A program made the translations under genes and the position numbers. The notes under the pieces were generated by a model. The model did no database searches and had not been told where the DNA came from. It worked only from the letters and a program-made list of their open reading frames with translations. This document shows, piece by piece, positions 15,358 to 19,755 of a stretch of DNA of 19,755 nt. Numbering within the stretch: the first letter of the stretch is position 1; each line of letters opens with the position of its first letter. Source of the stretch: Oscillospiraceae bacterium (GTDB lineage: Bacteria; Bacillota; Clostridia; Oscillospirales; Oscillospiraceae); contig JAEDKB010000011.1 in the NCBI GenBank assembly GCA_016296045.1, positions 1 through 19,755 on the forward strand, written 5' to 3'.

Positions 15358-16059
15358 ATGAACGAAAAAGAACTGGAACAGATCGTGGAGCGTGTCGCAG
15401 CGGAGCTTTTTGCCCGTATGGGTGCCGTTGCACCCACCGTGCAGAATGACGGAAAAGCGAAAATACTTGTAGTCGGAGCAAGCGAAGAGGTCCCGCCGCA
15501 GCTAACGGAGGGTGTGCAGCTTTGTCCGCTTTCCGAGTATGAAGCGAGTAAGAATATTCTTCGTTACGAAAAAGTCGTCATTACGCAGCTGTCCCTTTTG
15601 CAGCTTGCGGATATTGCGTTAGGCAGAGCAGACGACGCGGCGTGCTGCGCCGTTCTGTCGGCGCTGCTTGCGGGGAAAGAGGTCGATCTGCTGGAAAGCG
15701 GTCTGCCGCACCGCAAATACGCGGGAAAGGGCAGTACGGGGCTGTACGCGAAGTTGGAGGAATACGTTCGCACCATTCAGGGCTACGGTGCCAAAATGCT
15801 CACGGCGGAGCGGTTATATCAGCCGAAGGTGCTGCCGGTAAAGCCCGCTAAGTTTCAGCCGCAAATTGCTGCAGTTCCCACCGGAAATGCGCGGCCCAAT
15901 TTCAGCAGTCTTATCACAGAAGAAATTGCGTTAAAGTTGGCTTCAGAGCATCAGGACGAGGTCATCGTTCCCCGCGGTGCGATCCTCACACCGTCCGCGC
16001 AGGATGTTTTTTCAAAAGCGCGTATCGCAGTGAAGAAAGTTAACGGAGGTCACCTATGA
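15358..16059 (+). CDS. Eut-operon protein with encapsulation-type helix and flavoprotein-like core (TIGR02536-like)
   Basis: This 233-residue protein resembles, from memory, the hypothetical Eut protein family of Firmicute operons (TIGR02536). Residues 1-20 (M-N-E-K-E-L-E-Q-I-V-E-R-V) form an amphipathic helix like encapsulation peptides, followed by a Val/Pro/Asn linker. The core (about 34-120) has K-I-L-V-V-G-A then V-V-I-T-Q-L-S-L-L-Q-L-A-D-I-A-L-G-R-A-D-D, which recalls the HFCD flavoprotein pattern (A-P-x-T-A-N-T-L-A-K-I-A-x-G-x-x-D). The C-terminus (202-228) repeats a G-x-I-L-T-P-S-A-x-D-V-F module like the EutT N-terminus. ATG 15358 is preferred to GTG 15349 because GGGTGA lies 4-5 bases before it and the helix then starts at Met1. 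Flavin binding is a guess, not an established function. Confidence 0.8.
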   Translation: MNEKELEQIVERVAAELFARMGAVAPTVQNDGKAKILVVGASEEVPPQLTEGVQLCPLSEYEASKNILRYEKVVITQLSLLQLADIALGRADDAACCAVLSALLAGKEVDLLESGLPHRKYAGKGSTGLYAKLEEYVRTIQGYGAKMLTAERLYQPKVLPVKPAKFQPQIAAVPTGNARPNFSSLITEEIALKLASEHQDEVIVPRGAILTPSAQDVFSKARIAVKKVNGGHL

Positions 16060-16346
16060 TTATTTGCAGAGTGGTCGGCCATGTATGGGCGACTAAGAAG
16101 GACCCGAATTTAGAGGGCCTGAAGCTGATGGTGGTCAAGGAAGAAAATGACCCGAATCCCGACAAGACATATGTCGCGGCGGATATCGTTGGGGCGGGTG
16201 TCGGTGAACAGGTGCTGGTCGTTTCCGGCAGCACGGCGCGTAAAGCGTTTGGACGCGATGACGTTCCTGCTGATATGGCGATCGTCGGCATCATCGATAC
16301 GGTGGAGCTTGAGCGGGAAGCGGCGAAGAAGAGAACAAAATCGTGA
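16056..16346 (+). CDS. eutN: EutN, pentameric vertex shell protein (BMC-P)
   Basis: This 96-residue protein of the EutN/CcmL family forms pentamers that cap shell vertices. It begins M-I-I-C-R-V-V-G-H-V-W-A-T-K-K and contains L-K-L-M-V-V, A-A-D-I-V-G-A-G-V-G-E-Q-V-L-V-V-S-G-S-T-A-R and the closing A-I-V-G-I-I-D-T-V-E, all standard for the family. The ATG overlaps the upstream stop (ATGA), so translation is probably coupled. Ribosome site AACGGAGG lies a few bases upstream. It is the only pentamer gene in the operon, which is enough to close the shell. Confidence 0.96.
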   Translation: MIICRVVGHVWATKKDPNLEGLKLMVVKEENDPNPDKTYVAADIVGAGVGEQVLVVSGSTARKAFGRDDVPADMAIVGIIDTVELEREAAKKRTKS

Positions 16347-16368
16347 GAAACGCAGGGGGCGGTGACAG

Positions 16369-17706
16369 ATGAATTTGTTGGAGCAGATCGCGGCGGCGGG
16401 TGTGGTCGGCTGCGGCGGTGCGGGTTTTCCCACCCATGTCAAATTAAAGGGTAATTTTGAATATTTGATCGTCAACGGCGCGGAATGCGAGCCGCTGCTG
16501 CGGACAGACCGCTATCTCATGTGCAACAAGGCGCGTGAGATCGTCGAAGCTGTCAGCGCACTTGCCCGTGAGCTGTCGATCCCGCACGCGGTCATCGGCC
16601 TCAAGGAACACTACACCGAGGAGATCGCTGCACTGCGTAAGGCAATCGCGGAGCAAAATGCCCCGGTTGAATTACATCTATTTGACAGCTTTTACCCCGC
16701 CGGTGACGAGCAGACCATCGTCCATGAGGTGACAGGGCGTGTCGTTCCCCCCGCGGGGCTGCCGAGCGAGGTGGGGGCTGTGGTCGATAACCTCGCCACG
16801 GTCTATTCTGTCTATCAGGCGATGCAGGGGCACCCGTTTGTTAAAAAGTATCTGACCGTGACAGGCGAGGTCAATCACCCGACGGTGCTCTGTGTGCCGA
16901 TCGGTACGCCGATCAAGCGTTGCATCGAGCTTGCCGGTGGTGCGAAGAGCGACGAATATTACCTCATCGCCGGTGGTCCCATGATGGGAAAGCCCATTGA
17001 CAATGTCGATACGGCGGTCGTTACCAAGACGACCTCCGGCATTCTGGTGCTTCCTGCCGACGGTTACCATGCCCGACAGAACGCCGTTTCGGTTCGTGCG
17101 ATGCTCAATCGCGCACGCTCTGCGTGCATTCAGTGTACGACCTGCTCTCAGCTCTGCCCTCGTCATATGCTCGGCCATCCGCTTGAGCCGCATAAGATCA
17201 TGCGGAAGGTGGCGGTCGGCATCGGCATCAAGGAGCTTTTGAACGACCCCGACGTCCGCAACGCACAGCTTTGCTGCGAGTGCGGCGTCTGTGAGGCTTA
17301 TGCCTGCCCGATGGGACTACAGCCGAGAAAGATCAATTCCCTCATCAAGCGCGAGCTGGGAGCAGCTGGTATTCGCTATGAACGCAAGGAAAGCGAGTGG
17401 ACGGTCAATCCGCTGCGTGAAGAACGCAAGGTGCCATCTGAGCGGCTTGCCGCGCGTGTTGGAGTCCACAGGTATTATGATTATGACATCAGGGAGCTGA
17501 TCTACGAGGAGCCGGACGAAGTACGCATTCCGCTGAAAATGAATGCTGGAGCACCCTCTGAGCCGGTTGTTCAGGTCGGCGAGCGCGTGAAGAGGGGCGA
17601 TTTGATCGCTAAACCCAGAGAGGGCGCACTCGGCACCAACATTCACGCGAGTATTTCAGGACGGGTCAGCGCGATCACTGACAGCGTGACGATTACGAGA
17701 GATTGA
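16369..17706 (+). CDS. pduS: PduS-like flavin/iron-sulfur oxidoreductase (RnfC-related)
   Basis: This 445-residue protein matches PduS, the cobalamin reductase/NADH-oxidising protein of propanediol microcompartments. The FMN/NADH-type Nqo1/RnfC domain opens with G-V-V-G-C-G-G-A-G-F-P-T-H (about 12-24), N-G-A-E-C-E-P-L-L follows, then an SLBB-type middle. Two 4Fe-4S motifs are C-I-Q-C-T-T-C-S-Q-L-C-P (C253, C256, C259, C263) and C-E-C-G-V-C-E-A-Y-A-C-P (C302 or C303, C305, C308, C313). A barrel-sandwich segment (V-G-E-R-V-K-R-G-D-L-I) forms the C-terminus, as in PduS. The start is ATG 16369 after a G-rich site. The next gene is the PduT-like shell protein, its proposed electron partner. It could reduce cobalamin for EutT or pass NADH electrons outward. 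Confidence 0.9.
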   Translation: MNLLEQIAAAGVVGCGGAGFPTHVKLKGNFEYLIVNGAECEPLLRTDRYLMCNKAREIVEAVSALARELSIPHAVIGLKEHYTEEIAALRKAIAEQNAPVELHLFDSFYPAGDEQTIVHEVTGRVVPPAGLPSEVGAVVDNLATVYSVYQAMQGHPFVKKYLTVTGEVNHPTVLCVPIGTPIKRCIELAGGAKSDEYYLIAGGPMMGKPIDNVDTAVVTKTTSGILVLPADGYHARQNAVSVRAMLNRARSACIQCTTCSQLCPRHMLGHPLEPHKIMRKVAVGIGIKELLNDPDVRNAQLCCECGVCEAYACPMGLQPRKINSLIKRELGAAGIRYERKESEWTVNPLREERKVPSERLAARVGVHRYYDYDIRELIYEEPDEVRIPLKMNAGAPSEPVVQVGERVKRGDLIAKPREGALGTNIHASISGRVSAITDSVTITRD

Positions 17707-17717
17707 GGTGGAGAGAA

Positions 17718-18263
17718 ATGCAATCGATTGGATTTTTGGAACTAAACAGTATTGCAAAGGGCGTCGAGGTGGCGGATATCGTCCTCAAGACCGCCGATGT
17801 CTCTATGGTATTTGCCAAGGCGGGCTGCCCGGGAAAGTATTATATGCTCTTCACCGGCGAGGTCGCTGCGGTGCAGGCAAGTATTGATTCCGGCTGCAGG
17901 ACGGGTGAGAATCATGTGGTGGATAAATGCGTGATTCCCAATATTCATCCGCAGGTGGTCAAAGCCATCAATATGACGAACTATCCGGAGTCCATGCAGG
18001 CCATCGGTGTGATGGAATTCTACTCCGTTACCGCCTCCGTTTACGGCGCGGATGCCGCGGTCAAGGCAGCGGATGTTGACCTCGTGGAAGTGCGCCTCGG
18101 CACGGGCATCGGCGGAAAGTCCTTTGTTGTTCTCACCGGTGAGGTCGCGGCGGTGCGCGAGGCAATCGCCTGCGGAACGCATACGCCCAACGCGGAGGGA
18201 ATGCTGGTGTCCTATGTGGTGATTCCAAGTCCGCATCCGGAGCTGCTGGAAACGCTGATGTAA
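17718..18263 (+). CDS. pduT: PduT-like tandem-BMC shell protein with iron-sulfur cysteine
   Basis: This 181-residue protein has two BMC domains (about 1-88 and 92-181), beginning M-Q-S-I-G-F-L-E-L-N-S-I-A-K-G and M-Q-A-I-G-V-M-E-F-Y-S-V. It follows PduT closely. In Salmonella PduT a single cysteine per subunit (C38) holds a 4Fe-4S cluster in the trimer pore. The equivalent here is C37 in A-K-A-G-C-P-G-K. It would make an electron path through the shell, next to the PduS-like protein encoded just upstream. The ATG at 17718 sits behind GAGGTGGAGA, and the TTG at 17703 inside the ribosome site is not used. The stop lies 15 bp before eutS. Confidence 0.92.
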   Translation: MQSIGFLELNSIAKGVEVADIVLKTADVSMVFAKAGCPGKYYMLFTGEVAAVQASIDSGCRTGENHVVDKCVIPNIHPQVVKAINMTNYPESMQAIGVMEFYSVTASVYGADAAVKAADVDLVEVRLGTGIGGKSFVVLTGEVAAVREAIACGTHTPNAEGMLVSYVVIPSPHPELLETLM

Positions 18264-18278
18264 GAACGGAGAACGATC

Positions 18279-18632
18279 ATGGTCGAACTGGACGGCAAAC
18301 AGAGGATTATTCAGGAATTTGTTCCGGGCAAACAGGTGACGCTGGCGCATTTGATCTCAAACCCGGACGATTCCCTCTATAAAAAGCTCGGTGTGATCGG
18401 CGACGTGAAGGGTGCCTTGGGTATCATGACCATCACGCCCAGCGAAGCTGCCATTATCGGTGCAGATGCCGCTACAAAGGCAGCAAACGTCGAGGTGGTG
18501 TTTGTTGACCGCTTCAACGGATCGCTGGTCATCAGCGGCGATACGGCGAGTGTCGAGGCAGCACTCAAGGACGTTCTGCGCGTGCTGACAGAGATATTGC
18601 GCTTTACGCCGGTGGAGATCACACGCACATGA
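18279..18632 (+). CDS. eutS: EutS, BMC shell protein
   Basis: This 117-residue protein is of the circularly permuted EutS/PduU type. The N-terminal strand [16 protein letters not shown] is characteristic. It is followed by [23 protein letters not shown] and the closing [12 protein letters not shown]. The family forms bent hexamers, probably at shell edges. The ATG at 18279 has ACGGAGA upstream. The stop overlaps the eutP start by 4 bases (ATGA). In many Firmicute operons eutS and eutP come first; here they come near the end. Confidence 0.95.
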   Translation: MVELDGKQRIIQEFVPGKQVTLAHLISNPDDSLYKKLGVIGDVKGALGIMTITPSEAAIIGADAATKAANVEVVFVDRFNGSLVISGDTASVEAALKDVLRVLTEILRFTPVEITRT

Positions 18633-19057
18633 AGAAGATCATATTGGTCGGGTCTGTTGCCTGCGGGAAAACGACGCTTTGTCAGCGTCTCAACGGACTC
18701 AAGCAGGACTATAAAAAGACACAGGCGCTTGAGGTTGTCAACCATACGATCGATACGCCGGGGGAATACCTGGAGCATCGTTCCTATCTGCGAAGTCTCA
18801 TGGTGACAGCTGTGGATACGGAGGCGGTGCTTTTCCTGCTTGACCCAACGCAGGAGCGCTTTATGTACTCTCCCGGACAGGCATCCGCATTTTCCGTTCC
18901 GGTGATCGGCGTTGTGACCAAGACAGATCTTGCGACGCAAAAGCAGATCTCACAGGCGCACGAGCTTTTGGAGCTGACAGGAGCTGACCCAGTCTTCGAA
19001 ATCAGTTCCATCGAAGGAACGGGGATGGATGAGCTGATTGCTTTCTTGGAGGAATAA
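18629..19057 (+). CDS. eutP: EutP/PduV-family small GTPase-like protein
   Basis: This 142-residue P-loop protein has a Walker A motif, [10 protein letters not shown] (8-17), the switch-type I-D-T-P-G-E (41-46) and T-K-T-D (97-100) for guanine recognition. It belongs to the EutP/PduV family found in Eut and Pdu operons. Some EutP proteins were reported as acetate kinases, while PduV was linked to microcompartment positioning, so the exact role is open. Because no other acetate kinase gene is visible, an acetyl-phosphate-using role would fit the pathway, but that is inference. Translation is coupled to eutS through ATGA. Confidence 0.92.
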   Translation: MKKIILVGSVACGKTTLCQRLNGLKQDYKKTQALEVVNHTIDTPGEYLEHRSYLRSLMVTAVDTEAVLFLLDPTQERFMYSPGQASAFSVPVIGVVTKTDLATQKQISQAHELLELTGADPVFEISSIEGTGMDELIAFLEE

Positions 19058-19059
19058 CA

Positions 19060-19608
19060 ATGACAGATAAAATTTTGACGCAGGCGGCGGAAAAGAAGCT
19101 GTTTTCCGCTGCTTGCGTCATTGAAACAAAGAAGATCGTTTTTAAGCCGGAATTCCGTCCATTCTGCGAGGAAAACTATTGCGGGCAGTATGGCGCGAAT
19201 TACTCCTGCCCGCCGGAGTGCGGAACGCCGGAGGAAATGAGGGCACGCATTTTGCAGTATCAATATGCGTTGGTGCTGCAAAGCAAGTGGGAGTTGCCAG
19301 ACGTTCACGATAAAGAAGCTGTCCGTCAGGCAAAGCTGGCGCACAATCAGGCAGCGCATGAGCTGAAACGCAAGATCGAAGCGGACTGCGGAGAAAGTCT
19401 TCTGGCAGGCTGCGGCAGCTGTATGCTGTGTTCACCGTGTGCTATGCGCGAAGGAAGGCCCTGCAAAGATCCCCAAGAGCGGTATTCCTGTATGTCGGCG
19501 TACTGCATTTATGTGAAAGACCTTGCCGAGAAATGCGGCATGGAGTATGACGGAAGAGACGGAATTATTTTCTTCTTCAGCTTAATTGCATTTGGACAGA
19601 ACGGGTGA
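19060..19608 (+). CDS. DUF2284 cysteine-rich metal-binding protein
   Basis: This 182-residue protein is rich in cysteine. C36, C41, C50 and C54 lie in the N-terminal third (Y-S-C-P-P-E-C-G-T-P). C118-G-S-C121-M-L-C124-S-P-C127 with C135, C144 and C149 form a ferredoxin-like cluster region. This pattern is that of DUF2284, predicted metal or iron-sulfur binding proteins of unknown function. The start is the ATG at 19060, 2 bp after eutP, with GGAGGA overlapping the eutP end, so it is cotranslated with the operon. Its place next to iron-sulfur proteins PduS/PduT hints at a redox or cobalamin-related job, but nothing in the sequence proves this. Confidence 0.85.
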   Translation: MTDKILTQAAEKKLFSAACVIETKKIVFKPEFRPFCEENYCGQYGANYSCPPECGTPEEMRARILQYQYALVLQSKWELPDVHDKEAVRQAKLAHNQAAHELKRKIEADCGESLLAGCGSCMLCSPCAMREGRPCKDPQERYSCMSAYCIYVKDLAEKCGMEYDGRDGIIFFFSLIAFGQNG

Positions 19609-19670
19609 AAAAATTGAGGATAAAAACCGGGCGTCTTATACTACAGTCAGTTGATAAACGGATTTTTGTG

Positions 19671-19738
19671 AGACCATCCCAAACTTTGTGTAAACCTCCG
19701 ATGTGGTGTAGAATAGAAGCACCACATTGGAGGTTTTT
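19671..19738. mobile_element. Probable left end of an insertion sequence (IS256-like)
   Basis: After the operon, A-G-A-C-C-A-T-C-C-C-A-A-A-C-T-T-T-G-T-G (19671-19690) recalls terminal repeats of IS256-family elements, from memory. It is followed by a 17-bp hairpin and then by a start codon with M-A-R-K. The exact end and any target duplication cannot be set without the right end. Confidence 0.4.
19692..19738 (+). terminator. Strong hairpin with T-tract at the operon end / before the transposase start
   Basis: Arms 19692-19708 and 19720-19736 pair over 17 bp (one G-T) around an 11-base loop, followed by TT. AAACCTCC on the left and GGAGGTTT on the right make it terminator-like. The GGAGG of the right arm also serves as the ribosome site of the ATG at 19742, so the hairpin could both stop incoming transcripts and hide the start. 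No better terminator for the eut operon is seen. Confidence 0.75.
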
Positions 19739-19741
19739 ATA

Positions 19742-19755
19742 ATGGCTAGAAAGAA
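19742..19755 (+). CDS. Start of a probable transposase, cut by the window edge
   Basis: ATG at 19742 lies 6 bases after GGAGG and reads M-A-R-K before the window ends. IS256-type transposases often begin this way. Only four codons are visible, so the assignment rests on context. Confidence 0.35.

Noticed and set aside
19609..19670. Small gene or RNA after the DUF2284 gene
   Set aside because: This is an AT-rich gap with no open frame or stable hairpin of its own.
1..19755. CRISPR arrays, tRNA or rRNA genes
   Set aside because: No regularly spaced repeats and no tRNA or rRNA signature were seen in reading the window.

Overview
The window is dominated by a complete-looking ethanolamine-utilisation (Eut) microcompartment operon, about 5.4-19.6 kb, all on the + strand. 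EutV/EutW with an ANTAR output domain, moderately high GC, TRAP/TAXI transport genes and strong AGGAGG ribosome sites suggest an anaerobic Clostridia-type Firmicute, perhaps a gut Oscillospirales relative. The taxonomic guess is inference.

Layout. 3-263: C-terminal end of an octopine/opine dehydrogenase-family protein. 330-3342: fused TRAP permease plus TAXI-type binding lipoprotein, closed by a perfect 21-bp inverted-repeat terminator. 3489-4025: small two-helix membrane protein (YcxB-like) with its own promoter and a terminator. 5194-4076 (minus): ferredoxin/F420-hydrogenase-beta-type protein split by one in-frame amber codon. 5224-5381: divergent promoters, with a perfect TTGACA-N17-TATAAT for eutV. 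5420-7230: eutV-eutW two-component system. 7231-7297: an attenuator made of two tandem hairpins with near-identical hexaloops, the second overlapping a 15-bp terminator stem. 7319-19608: eutA, eutB, eutC, eutL, eutE, two eutM copies, eutT, pduL, a tagged flavoprotein-like gene, eutN, pduS-like, pduT-like, eutS, eutP and a DUF2284 gene. 19671-19755: probable left end of an insertion sequence with the first codons of its transposase.

How it works together. EutBC, reactivated by EutA and supplied with adenosylcobalamin by EutT, would split ethanolamine to acetaldehyde and ammonia inside a shell of EutM, EutL, EutN, EutS and the PduT-like protein. EutE oxidises acetaldehyde to acetyl-CoA, and PduL converts this to acetyl phosphate. 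No alcohol dehydrogenase (EutG), acetate kinase (EutQ), EutJ or permease (EutH) is seen. Instead there is an electron-handling set: a PduS-like flavin/iron-sulfur protein, a PduT-like shell protein with its iron-sulfur cysteine, and a flavoprotein-like protein carrying an encapsulation-type helix. This suggests NADH made in the lumen is reoxidised by passing electrons out through the shell, which is inference.

The most unusual points are a second ANTAR-like module at the end of EutV, the eutA leader switch, the mosaic eutM duplication, the tagged flavoprotein-like protein, and the amber-interrupted ferredoxin gene.
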